Part shown: positions 57,903-64,000 of the stretch, piece after piece
Position numbering within the stretch: the stretch's first letter is position 1
Layout: each line of letters begins with the position of its first letter
From: Oscillospiraceae bacterium
Lineage (GTDB): Bacteria > Bacillota > Clostridia > Oscillospirales > Acutalibacteraceae
Assembly: GCA_015066385.1 (NCBI GenBank)
Contig: SVOJ01000015.1
Coordinates: 1-64,000, forward strand
Reading direction: 5' to 3'
DNA length: 64,000 nucleotides
Program-made: the position numbers and the translations under genes
The notes under the pieces: model-generated
The model's input: the letters and a program-made list of their open reading frames with translations, nothing else
Databases searched by the model: none
Told to the model about the DNA's origin: nothing

Positions 57903-59360
57903 ATGGCAACAAAGGTGAAAACACCCGAGCAACTGCGTAAAATGCAGGCAAAACGGGAAAAAGAAATCAAAAAATGGGAACGGGAAAAAAGCAGACCCAA
58001 AAACAGATATTACCTTGTTTATCTTGTTTTTATCATCAGTCTTATTTACATCACCGACGAGGTTGCTTCGCAGATCGGCACATTGATGAAAACCGAAATT
58101 GCAAATGACCTTTTTGCAAAATACGGCGAAAGTTCGGTCGGGCTTCTTGATATTCTGTCGATGGTGGTTGTGCCGTTTCAGGCGCTTGCCATTTTCTACA
58201 AACCCCTTGCTGACCGCTTCGGCAGAAAGATGTTTCTGATTATCAACACATTCGGCATGAGCTTGTCGATGCTGGTCATTTTCCTGTCAAACAGCATCGT
58301 GCTGTATGCCTTGGGTGCTTGCATTGTTCAGTTCTTCATCCCGCACGACATGCAGGTGGTTTACATCATGGAATCCGCCCCGAGCAAACACAGGGCAAGG
58401 ATTTATTCATCCATCAAGTTCTTTGCCAACATGGGAGTTATGCTTGTGCCGCTGTTGCGCAGACTGCTGATGGAGGAAGCCTCACAGTGGCGAAATGTGT
58501 ATCTGATTCCCGCGATTGTCGGTCTGGTTGCCTGCGGTGTCGCTTTGTTCTTTGCAAGAGAAACGGATGCTTTCATTGATGCAAGACTTAAATATCTTCG
58601 CATGACGGACGAAGAACGCGAGCAAGATAAGCTGCAAAAGAAAGTGGACAATGCACAGGGCGGTGTGATCCCTGCCTTGAAATTTGCATTCAAGCACAAG
58701 CAGCTCCGTTGGCTGTATATTGTCGGTGCGCTTGCCAACATCGGCTTTATCACATCCATCAACTATCAGGTCATTCTGACCTACGGTTATGCGGAAAGTT
58801 ACATCAATCAGGGCTTATTCTCTGCCATGAGCGATGCGCTGATGGATGCCGTCAGCATCGGCCCCGTCACAACGGCATTGTTTATGTTCCCCGTCGGCTG
58901 TGCGGTTTCACAGGTCATTATGGGCTTCATTTCCGACTCCAAGGGAAGAAAAGCTGCCGCACTGACCACCGCCTGCAACTGTCTGATTGCATTTTTGGGC
59001 TTCACCATCGGTGCAAAACTGGCTTGGGAGCCGTATCTTGTCGGCTTTTTGTGCGGTGCATGCATCGGCAGCTACTATTCCACAAACGATGTCATTATTA
59101 TGATGATCGGTGAATCCGCACCGACAAATCTGCGTTCTTCGATTATGTCGGCTGAATTCGTGGTGGTGGCACTCGGCGTTGTTGTGTCTTACGGAGTCAG
59201 TTTGCCCGTACTGACCATTTTCGGAAATGCGGCTACATGGATCGTTGCCTTTGCACTGACCGTTCCCGGTTTTGCGGCAGCTCTGATTGCCATGGCAAAG
59301 AAAACCCACGATACAACAGGCATCAACCTCGACACCGTGACGGGCTGCGAGTGGGATTAA
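57903..59360 (+). CDS. MFS transporter
   Basis: 485-residue polytopic protein of the major facilitator superfamily, about 12 membrane helices. A very basic cytoplasmic head (QLRKMQAKREKEIKKWEREK, residues 9-28) precedes helix 1. The loop after helix 2 has the MFS signature PLADRFGRKMFLI, and the cytoplasmic middle loop (MTDEEREQDKLQKKVDNAQG) separates the halves. GFISDSKGRKAAAL repeats the signature in the second half. Substrate unknown. It is alone, with own promoter and terminator. Confidence 0.9.
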   Translation: MATKVKTPEQLRKMQAKREKEIKKWEREKSRPKNRYYLVYLVFIISLIYITDEVASQIGTLMKTEIANDLFAKYGESSVGLLDILSMVVVPFQALAIFYKPLADRFGRKMFLIINTFGMSLSMLVIFLSNSIVLYALGACIVQFFIPHDMQVVYIMESAPSKHRARIYSSIKFFANMGVMLVPLLRRLLMEEASQWRNVYLIPAIVGLVACGVALFFARETDAFIDARLKYLRMTDEEREQDKLQKKVDNAQGGVIPALKFAFKHKQLRWLYIVGALANIGFITSINYQVILTYGYAESYINQGLFSAMSDALMDAVSIGPVTTALFMFPVGCAVSQVIMGFISDSKGRKAAALTTACNCLIAFLGFTIGAKLAWEPYLVGFLCGACIGSYYSTNDVIIMMIGESAPTNLRSSIMSAEFVVVALGVVVSYGVSLPVLTIFGNAATWIVAFALTVPGFAAALIAMAKKTHDTTGINLDTVTGCEWD

Positions 59361-59371
59361 ACAGTAAGGAT

Positions 59372-59402
59372 AAAGGAGCTGCAAAAAAAGAGCTCCTTTT
59401 TT
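59372..59402 (+). terminator. Terminator after the MFS gene
   Basis: AAAGGAGCT (59372-59380) and AGCTCCTTT (59391-59399), 9-bp stem with a 10-nt loop, followed by TTT. Confidence 0.85.
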
Positions 59403-59452
59403 GTTTGACCTGAGCTGTTTCTTTGACTGCTCAAACCGTATTGAAATTATGA

Positions 59453-59481
59453 TTGCAATTTTTGTCGAAGAATGATATAAT
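59453..59481 (+). promoter_or_regulatory. Promoter of the holin-like toxin mRNA
   Basis: TTGCAA (59453-59458), 17 bp, TATAAT (59476-59481). Predicted start near 59488, giving a leader of about 80 nt. Confidence 0.75.
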
Positions 59482-59521
59482 CATTTTCGGGCAAGGCAGA
59501 CCTTAAACGGTAGGCGGTTAC

Positions 59522-59564
59522 CTTCCGATATTCGGAGGGTGTCTTTTCCCTCCGGAAAGGAGGG
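59522..59564 (+). promoter_or_regulatory. Toxin leader with mutually exclusive hairpins hiding the ribosome site
   Basis: Four arms can pair in alternative ways: CTTCCG (59522-59527) with CGGAGG (59533-59538); CGGAGGG (59533-59539) with CCCTCCG (59548-59554); CCCTCC (59548-59553) with GGAGGG (59559-59564). The third pairing hides the Shine-Dalgarno AAAGGAGGG, the second would free it. This fits translational control of a type I toxin. Structure inferred from complementarity only. Confidence 0.6.
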
Positions 59565-59570
59565 ATCTGC

Positions 59571-59675
59571 ATGGTGACATGGGAAGAACTGATTGCATTA
59601 TTAGGACTTCTTGTTGCAATTGCAGAGTTTGTTTTCATTGTGTGTAAACATATTTTTGAAACAAAAAAGAAATAA
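59571..59675 (+). CDS. Holin-like type I toxin peptide (34 aa)
   Basis: 34-residue peptide from ATG 59571 to TAA 59673-59675, with AAAGGAGGG 6 nt upstream. A two-residue start and Trp-Glu-Glu lead into a single hydrophobic helix (LIALLGLLVAIAEFVFIV), followed by a basic tail (CKH...ETKKK). Size, Glu before the helix and Lys tail match the putative holin-like toxins of Bacillota that act by disturbing the membrane. The peptide is recognised by pattern, and activity is not shown. Convergent antisense RNA and terminator overlap its 3' end. Confidence 0.8.
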   Translation: MVTWEELIALLGLLVAIAEFVFIVCKHIFETKKK

Positions 59676-59751
59676 CCGCCCCAATCCTTCCAAGATAAGC
59701 GGTTATTTCGTTTACTAAGGAAGGCTAACCGTCTATCGGTCTGCCTTGTTC
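59660..59751 (-). ncRNA. Antisense antitoxin RNA candidate
   Basis: A short transcript of about 90 nt predicted from the minus-strand promoter (59786-59758), starting near 59751 and ending at the terminator formed by 59708-59670 plus TTTTTT (about 59660). It overlaps the last codons of the toxin gene and its terminator loop, and its 5' end repeats the toxin leader start. Such an RNA would act as antitoxin by pairing with the toxin mRNA. Not shown experimentally. Confidence 0.65.
59670..59708. terminator. Shared terminator of toxin mRNA and antisense RNA
   Basis: AAATAACCGC (59670-59679) and GCGGTTATTT (59699-59708) form a perfect 10-bp stem with a 19-nt loop (CCCAATCCTTCCAAGATAA on the plus strand). 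On the minus strand it is followed by CTTTTTTG, a strong signal. On the plus strand the T-tract is weak. Confidence 0.82.
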
Positions 59752-59757
59752 ATTTAT

Positions 59758-59786
59758 ATTATAGCAATATTTTTTCATTCTGTCAA
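59758..59786 (-). promoter_or_regulatory. Consensus promoter of the antisense RNA
   Basis: Minus strand TTGACA (59786-59781), exactly 17 bp, TATAAT (59763-59758): a perfect sigma-A consensus and the strongest promoter of the window by eye. No gene starts downstream, only the antisense transcript. Confidence 0.82.
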
Positions 59787-59806
59787 CACCTGTTTCCGGG
59801 TGTTTT

Positions 59807-60124
59807 TTATTTATCCTGTTCAAATTCGATGCCGGTGTTGTATTTTACATTGTTAATGGCTTCCTTGTCGCAAATGGTTTTTTCGAGGTCGATATCATAA
59901 CAATTTGCAATTGCCAACAGATAATACATACAATCCCATATTTCCTCGTCGATCGTTCCCTTTACACCGCCGTCGGCAGATCGTTTAAGATCGTGACGGA
60001 TGGCTTCTGCCAGTTCACCGACTTCCCCCGACAGCTTCAGAAAATAATCTTTGACAAGTTCGGGATGATGATCTTTGGAGCGTATGTAATTCTGTAAATA
60101 TTGTACTGTTGTTTTGCCGTCCAT
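59807..60124 (-). CDS. MazG-like nucleotide pyrophosphohydrolase
   Basis: 105-residue all-helical protein of the MazG-like group. The metal-binding EExxE-type pattern is visible in KLSGEVGELAEAIRHD near residue 31 and the second acidic motif in GTIDEEIWDCMYYLLAIANC (EExxD) near residue 58. It likely hydrolyses a (modified) nucleoside triphosphate. Ribosome site AGTGAGG. It is the last gene of a three-gene minus-strand operon, 18 nt after the DUF4259-like gene. Confidence 0.88.
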   Translation of the reverse strand: MDGKTTVQYLQNYIRSKDHHPELVKDYFLKLSGEVGELAEAIRHDLKRSADGGVKGTIDEEIWDCMYYLLAIANCYDIDLEKTICDKEAINNVKYNTGIEFEQDK

Positions 60125-60142
60125 AAGTGCCTCACTTTTTTA

Positions 60143-61450
60143 TTATCGCTTCCAACAAAAACGCTCAAAGCCCTCAGGTGCACCATCCGTCTGCACACCG
60201 CCCTCTTCTCCGCATTGCCTGCACAATGCACCGCGTTCACGCGGCACATCCATACAAAGATCTTCGTCCGTTTGTTGCAGAACATATTGCAAGAGTGCAT
60301 TTACCAGCTTACTGTTGTTATAAACAGCCTTTACATACAGATGGTCAATTTTTCCGTTGAGCACCGCCACCATACCGACCGTTTGCACGATATGGAATTC
60401 ATAGAACATGCCGCCTGCGGCAAAAATTCTTTCAAGGTCAACAAACAAAACTTCTTTTTGCTTGTCACGCTCAGATTCCCATTCTGTATTGGACAGGCCG
60501 TAAGGAATGCCGTACCAATAACACAACGCGGCATATTTTTCCTTGAGTTCTTCAAGTGTGCCGCTGTATTTTCTTTTTACAAATTCCTTTCCCATACAAG
60601 ACAAAAACAGAGAATCGGGATTCGACCAAGGGCGTTCCACACCGAAATATATGCCGTCATAGAGTATGTTTTGGTATGTTTGTGTGTCTGTCTTGTCATT
60701 GTCCAAAAGGACATATTTTCGTCTTTTGAAATAGAACATGCTGCTTTCGCAGTAAAACAAGGGGGAAATATTACTTCCTGCCTGCACAATGGAATTTTTT
60801 TGCAGATCAATGTCCTTCAGTTCGGGCACGGTGTCGTAAATTCCGTCCAACAAACGAAAAACAACCCAATGATCTTTCACTTGCGGAACAATTGCAGAAG
60901 TCCATGAAGCATGTGTTTTTATTTTTTGCATGACGATGTATTTGCCGTCTGCCGCAGCAAATTCTTCATCAGTTAACGGTTTTATATCATTTTTGGAATA
61001 GTTTTTTCCCTTTGTCTGCAACTGAATGGCAACAATGTCGCCGACTTCAAAAATGTCTTCGGTATGGACATTCGGTTTTATTTTTTTCGGTGCAGGTTGC
61101 GCACTCAACAGCTTTTCACGGAATTTCTGTAATGCTTTTTGGCGGGCAACAAGCGTTTTTGTGCCTGCTTCTTCCCAGATTTCAAGGCCAAAGCCGCTGT
61201 CAATCATATCCAATGCCGTATTTTTGACTTCTTCTGTGAGAATACCCTTGCTGTGCATAAAATCAGCCAGAGAATAATAGTAATCGCACCATTCGGGAGC
61301 ATCCTGTTCGCTGAATCCGGTTTTGCGGACATAATTGTCAATTGCCGACAAAGCCTGCTCAATCGGATAATAATAAAAAGCCGCCGTGTATTCACTTTTC
61401 AGATCCGCTGCCGTATCATTACCTGTTATACTTACATTCCAGGAACCCAT
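60143..61450 (-). CDS. DUF4259-like protein of 435 residues
   Basis: 435-residue cytoplasmic protein. The N-terminus MGSWNVSITGNDTAADLKSE is of the DUF4259 type (an N-terminal helical domain, 1-100). The middle region (about 130-270) has a beta-strand pattern with FEVGDIVAIQLQTKGKNYSK. The C-terminal part (about 330-435) ends in a short Cys pattern ALCRQCGEEGG. DUF4259 proteins often stand near SMI1/KNR4-type or polymorphic-toxin immunity genes. No toxin gene is seen here. Middle gene of the operon with the DUF4288-like gene (18 nt) upstream. Confidence 0.7.
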   Translation of the reverse strand: MGSWNVSITGNDTAADLKSEYTAAFYYYPIEQALSAIDNYVRKTGFSEQDAPEWCDYYYSLADFMHSKGILTEEVKNTALDMIDSGFGLEIWEEAGTKTLVARQKALQKFREKLLSAQPAPKKIKPNVHTEDIFEVGDIVAIQLQTKGKNYSKNDIKPLTDEEFAAADGKYIVMQKIKTHASWTSAIVPQVKDHWVVFRLLDGIYDTVPELKDIDLQKNSIVQAGSNISPLFYCESSMFYFKRRKYVLLDNDKTDTQTYQNILYDGIYFGVERPWSNPDSLFLSCMGKEFVKRKYSGTLEELKEKYAALCYWYGIPYGLSNTEWESERDKQKEVLFVDLERIFAAGGMFYEFHIVQTVGMVAVLNGKIDHLYVKAVYNNSKLVNALLQYVLQQTDEDLCMDVPRERGALCRQCGEEGGVQTDGAPEGFERFCWKR

Positions 61451-61468
61451 AGTATTCTCCTTTCTTTG

Positions 61469-61822
61469 TTACAATGCCCGTAATGGAACAAGTTCGTCTG
61501 CATCACATTGCGAAGTAAGCACTTTTTTATATTCTTCTTCGGGCAAGGTGCTTGTGTTTCGCACATGTGCGGAATAAACTTCCGTAATACCGTCTTCATC
61601 GTCACAAATGGAGAAGCTGTCAAGGATTTCAAAAGATACTTTTACGGCTTCTCTGTTTGTGTTCAGATAAGAATCTGTGTGCACTTCATTCAAATACTTT
61701 TCAACCTTTTCAAAAGATTCATCGAAGGATTCCGCCTGGACAGTAAAAATGCTGATTTCATAAAACCGTTCATCACGTTCGCCGACGGTATAGGTATACA
61801 ATACTTTTACGCCGTATAACAT
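61469..61822 (-). CDS. DUF4288-like small protein
   Basis: 117-residue protein with an N-terminal YGVKVLYTYTVGERDERFYE strand pair and the helix AESFDESFEKVEKYL, resembling DUF4288 proteins that occur with immunity-type families. No signal peptide. It is the first gene of a three-gene operon (61822 to 59807), with GGAGG before its ATG and a promoter at 61848-61875. Function unknown. Confidence 0.7.
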   Translation of the reverse strand: MLYGVKVLYTYTVGERDERFYEISIFTVQAESFDESFEKVEKYLNEVHTDSYLNTNREAVKVSFEILDSFSICDDEDGITEVYSAHVRNTSTLPEEEYKKVLTSQCDADELVPLRAL

Positions 61823-61847
61823 TGTTTATTCCTCCTCATCTGATATC

Positions 61848-61875
61848 AATATACCATATTTTTTTGTAAAAGCAA
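61848..61875 (-). promoter_or_regulatory. Promoter of the DUF4288/DUF4259/MazG operon
   Basis: Minus strand TTGCTT (61875-61870), 16 bp, TATATT (61853-61848) with TGG before the -10. Confidence 0.6.
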
Positions 61876-61913
61876 TTAAATTTTTATTATCCATGAAGTT
61901 TTTTTGTAAAACA

Positions 61914-61942
61914 TTGACAACCTTTTAAAAATTTCGTACAAT
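61914..61942 (+). promoter_or_regulatory. Promoter of the second large metallophosphoesterase
   Basis: TTGACA (61914-61919), 17 bp, TACAAT (61937-61942). AAAGGAGGG lies before the ATG at 61969. Confidence 0.78.
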
Positions 61943-61968
61943 AAGTTTAATATAAAGGAGGGCTATTT

Positions 61969-63333
61969 ATGATCGCAACCATTCAAAGAATCTTTGCAAC
62001 ACTTCTGTCTGCCCTGCTGAGTTTTATGAGTATGCTCGGCATTTTACCGCAGGATAGCGATTATTATGTGCAAACAACAATCGACTATCACAATGAAGAA
62101 GCGGGCAGTGCAGATGCGCTGATTACCCTTTCTGCAAACAAAGACGGCATATACACCCTGTACTGGGGCGATGAAAAAGGAAAAAAACTGACAAAAACAG
62201 TTGAGGAAGAAACATTCGCCTACAGTCATTTTGCCGAGATCGAAGTACTTCTGGGGAAAGGCTGTCTTGATCTTCCCGATTTTACTGCAATTCCTTACGG
62301 TGCAAAATACATTCTGGTCTGCCGTGATGATATCACCGTTAACCGTTTTGCAATTGAAGAACACAAACGGACACCTGCCGAGGAACTTACCTACAGTTTC
62401 GGTGTTATCAGCGACCTGCATTTCAACCGCTATGAAATGGAAGGCGGTGCGGATGTTGCAGAATCGACTTTTACAAATTCCCTTACATTTTTTGATGCCT
62501 TTGATGTTTCCATTGTCGCCATGCCCGGTGACATTTCAACGGATGGCGAAGTTGAAGCATTTCAGGCATTCAACCGTATTGCAGGCGAATTTGACTTCCC
62601 TGTTTACACCACAACCGGCAACCATGACCTGCATGCAAAATACAAACTTGAAAATTGGCAGGCTTATATGAATGCAGGTGTTTATGGTGAAGAAAAGAAA
62701 GCAGGAGTGCTGAATGTATCAGACAACGGTCTTGATTTTGTTTACAGCGGGCCTGATACGGCAGGCGATGTTTATATTTTCCTGTCACAGACTTCCAACA
62801 ATTACGGCATGCTTTTCAATGCTTTGCTGACTGATGCACAGCTCGACTGGCTCGAAGAACAGTTTATCACCTACAGCGGCAACCGCGTATATCTGTTTTT
62901 CCATACCTTCCTGAATGCACCGAGCGGCAATCCGCTGATGGGTGCGGGCAATCTGGTCAATGACCTGGGTTGGTCTTATCCTCTGTTTTATACGCCGGGA
63001 GCAACGGATGAAGTACGGTTCAGAAACTTACTTCGTGAATATAACAATGTTGTCTTCTTCAGCGGACATTCGCATTGGGCTTATCACATGCAGAGTCTGA
63101 ACGAGCATCTGAATGTTGCCGATTATAACGAAGGCGGTGCGACCTATGTGCATGTGTCTTCCGTATCCTCACCTCGCACCACGGACGGTTTCCAGATTCT
63201 GTGGTCCGGCAATGACCCCGGCATGTCGGAAGGCTATCTCGTCGAAGTTTATGACGAATATATTCTGTTATACGGATGTGATTTTGTTAACGGTGAACTG
63301 TTAGCATACGCCGTTTATCAGATCAATGTATAA
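61969..63333 (+). CDS. Membrane-associated calcineurin-like metallophosphoesterase
   Basis: 454-residue phosphoesterase. The first 27 residues are hydrophobic (IQRIFATLLSALLSFM) with only one early Arg and no obvious signal cleavage, then a domain of about 110 residues with two beta sheets (VNRFAIEEHKRTPAEEL), and the catalytic domain with FGVISDLHFNRYE (DxH) near residue 149, MPGDISTDGEVEAF (GD), TTGNHDLHAKY (GNHD), LFFHTFLNAPSG (His) and FFSGHSHWAYHM (GHxH). All ligand positions are kept. Probably acts at the outer membrane face on a phosphoester from the environment. The same architecture as the gene at 1088-2146, but with an extra N-terminal domain. Confidence 0.9.
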   Translation: MIATIQRIFATLLSALLSFMSMLGILPQDSDYYVQTTIDYHNEEAGSADALITLSANKDGIYTLYWGDEKGKKLTKTVEEETFAYSHFAEIEVLLGKGCLDLPDFTAIPYGAKYILVCRDDITVNRFAIEEHKRTPAEELTYSFGVISDLHFNRYEMEGGADVAESTFTNSLTFFDAFDVSIVAMPGDISTDGEVEAFQAFNRIAGEFDFPVYTTTGNHDLHAKYKLENWQAYMNAGVYGEEKKAGVLNVSDNGLDFVYSGPDTAGDVYIFLSQTSNNYGMLFNALLTDAQLDWLEEQFITYSGNRVYLFFHTFLNAPSGNPLMGAGNLVNDLGWSYPLFYTPGATDEVRFRNLLREYNNVVFFSGHSHWAYHMQSLNEHLNVADYNEGGATYVHVSSVSSPRTTDGFQILWSGNDPGMSEGYLVEVYDEYILLYGCDFVNGELLAYAVYQINV

Positions 63334-63349
63334 ATTCTGAAAAAATTCT

Positions 63350-63377
63350 GCAGCCGCATTGCGCGGCTGCTTTTTTT
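63350..63377. terminator. Bidirectional terminator
   Basis: GCAGCCGC (63350-63357) and GCGGCTGC (63363-63370), perfect 8-bp stem with a 5-nt loop, T-run on both strands. Between the phosphoesterase and the convergent fucosidase gene. Confidence 0.88.
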
Positions 63378-63378
63378 C

Positions 63379-64000
63379 TTATCCGAGTTTCAGTTTGTAG
63401 CAAAGCGGCAGTTGGGTGTCGGGTAAGTTTTTGAGATTGATGGTCAGTGCTTCGTCATTTCTTGTAAATTCAATCATTTCGTCACTGCCGAGCAATGTAA
63501 TTTCTTCAATGAGAATATCGTTGTGCTTTTTATGGCAGAGTGTCTTTATAATGGCTTTATCGGACGGGCGCATCTGGAACACATAGAGAAAACCGTTTTT
63601 GTAGGTAAAACGGAAGTCTTCGGTGGTGAATTTCTTTTCGTCGCCGTCTTTGAAGAAGCCTTCTTCGGCATTGACAGAACCTTCTCCGAAGACTTTCCAA
63701 TGGGTCGTTCCGTAAATACCGTCCCCGTTGACGGACAGCCATTCACCCATGGAAAGAAGCACCTGCGTTTCTTCATCCGTGATGGTACCGTCAGGTTTCG
63801 GGCCGATGTTAATAAGCAGATTGCCGTTCTTGCTGACGATATCCACAAGGTCACAGACGATCTGCCGTGCGCTCTTGTAAGCGTTGTCTTTGCGATATCC
63901 CCATGAATATTTGCCGATTGCGGTATCGGTCTGCCAATACAAAGGCGAAATGCCCGTCAGTGCACCGCGTTCCACATCAAAAACGGCAACCGTGGGCGGA
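63379..64000 (-). CDS. C-terminal part of a GH29 alpha-L-fucosidase (cut by the window edge)
   Basis: About 207 residues of a larger protein whose N-terminus lies beyond position 64000. The visible segment has the GH29 pattern: FDVERGALTG, then SPLYWQTDTAIGKYSWGYRK, AYKSARQIVCDLVDIVSKNG followed by NLLINIGPKPDGTITDEETQ and WLSVNGDGIYGTTHW. These belong to the end of the catalytic (beta/alpha)8 barrel and the start of the C-terminal sandwich domain. The active-site nucleophile should be upstream, outside the window. It would cut fucose from host or dietary glycans, fitting a gut organism. It stops at TAA next to the bidirectional terminator. Confidence 0.88.
   Translation of the reverse strand, partial: PPTVAVFDVERGALTGISPLYWQTDTAIGKYSWGYRKDNAYKSARQIVCDLVDIVSKNGNLLINIGPKPDGTITDEETQVLLSMGEWLSVNGDGIYGTTHWKVFGEGSVNAEEGFFKDGDEKKFTTEDFRFTYKNGFLYVFQMRPSDKAIIKTLCHKKHNDILIEEITLLGSDEMIEFTRNDEALTINLKNLPDTQLPLCYKLKLG

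Larger units (their letters stand above)
59492..59748. repeat. Inverted repeat framing the toxin-antitoxin locus
   Basis: CAAGGCAGACC (59492-59502) and GGTCTGCCTTG (59738-59748) are perfect 11-bp reverse complements placed just downstream of the two convergent promoters. Similarity continues inward (CGGTTACCTTCC versus CGGTTAGCCTTCC on the other strand). Both transcripts therefore begin with nearly the same sequence. Confidence 0.7.

Noticed and set aside
1-64000. tRNA, rRNA, transposase or phage genes
   Set aside because: No cloverleaf with GTTCRA-type T loop, no rRNA stretch and no transposase or integrase motif was recognised, although tRNA detection by eye is not exhaustive.

Overview
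The window looks like chromosome from a strictly anaerobic, heterotrophic Clostridia-class bacterium (Bacillota), most likely an uncultured gut or rumen Oscillospirales/Ruminococcaceae relative. Reasons: a complete NADH-linked trimeric [FeFe]-hydrogenase locus with a sensory [FeFe]-hydrogenase, strong GGAGG ribosome sites, TTGACA-17-TATAAT promoters, several TTG starts, a 2250-residue MBG/YDG-repeat surface protein, a GH29 fucosidase, and the Bacillota housekeeping order glmU-pth-(membrane protein)-mfd. I see no rRNA, tRNA, CRISPR, transposase or phage structural gene.

Layout. 1-14 kb: single genes and short operons, many ending in shared bidirectional terminators: a lipoprotein, a metallophosphoesterase, a secreted carboxylesterase, a SIS-domain protein with a TetR regulator, DUF362 plus an Spx/ArsC-like protein, a zinc alcohol dehydrogenase, thioredoxin reductase divergent from a Crp/Fnr regulator, a histidine phosphatase, a flavin reductase divergent from a secreted beta-helix protein, and an ECF sigma factor with its likely membrane partner. 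14-20 kb: a PAP2 phosphatase, a two-component system with a geranylgeranyl-reductase-like flavoprotein, a free-standing protease-propeptide-like protein and an orphan PduL. 19.7-23.1 kb: an AT-richer block (a small promoter-peptide-terminator unit, GrpB-HAD fusion, methyltransferase, histidine phosphatase, small P-loop kinase) that looks acquired.

23.2-31.6 kb: a hydrogenase super-operon of ten genes. HydC-, HydB- and HydA-type subunits bracket a set of apparent signalling proteins (two DRTGG-like proteins, an RsbW-like ATPase, a sensory hydrogenase, a PHP-domain protein and a GHKL ATPase). A Rex-like site overlaps the promoter. 31.7-42.8 kb: two TetR-flanked metabolic transcription units carrying two class-III aminotransferases, a split transketolase, a tandem class-II aldolase and two SCP2-like proteins. 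I read these as one uncharacterised pathway. Between them lie several small proteins and a YfcE-type phosphoesterase.

42.9-64 kb: a 47-residue membrane plus Cys/Gly/Asn-repeat microprotein, the giant MBG/YDG protein, glmU-pth-mfd, a ComM-type AAA protein, an MFS transporter, a compact type I toxin-antitoxin-like locus (convergent consensus promoters, holin-like peptide, shared terminator, SD-sequestering leader), a MazG-like/DUF4259-like/DUF4288-like operon, a second secreted-type metallophosphoesterase and the 3' part of a GH29 alpha-L-fucosidase cut by the window edge.

Functional assignments rest on motifs read by eye. Promoters and terminators were found by inspection of hexamers, spacing and inverted repeats and have not been tested.
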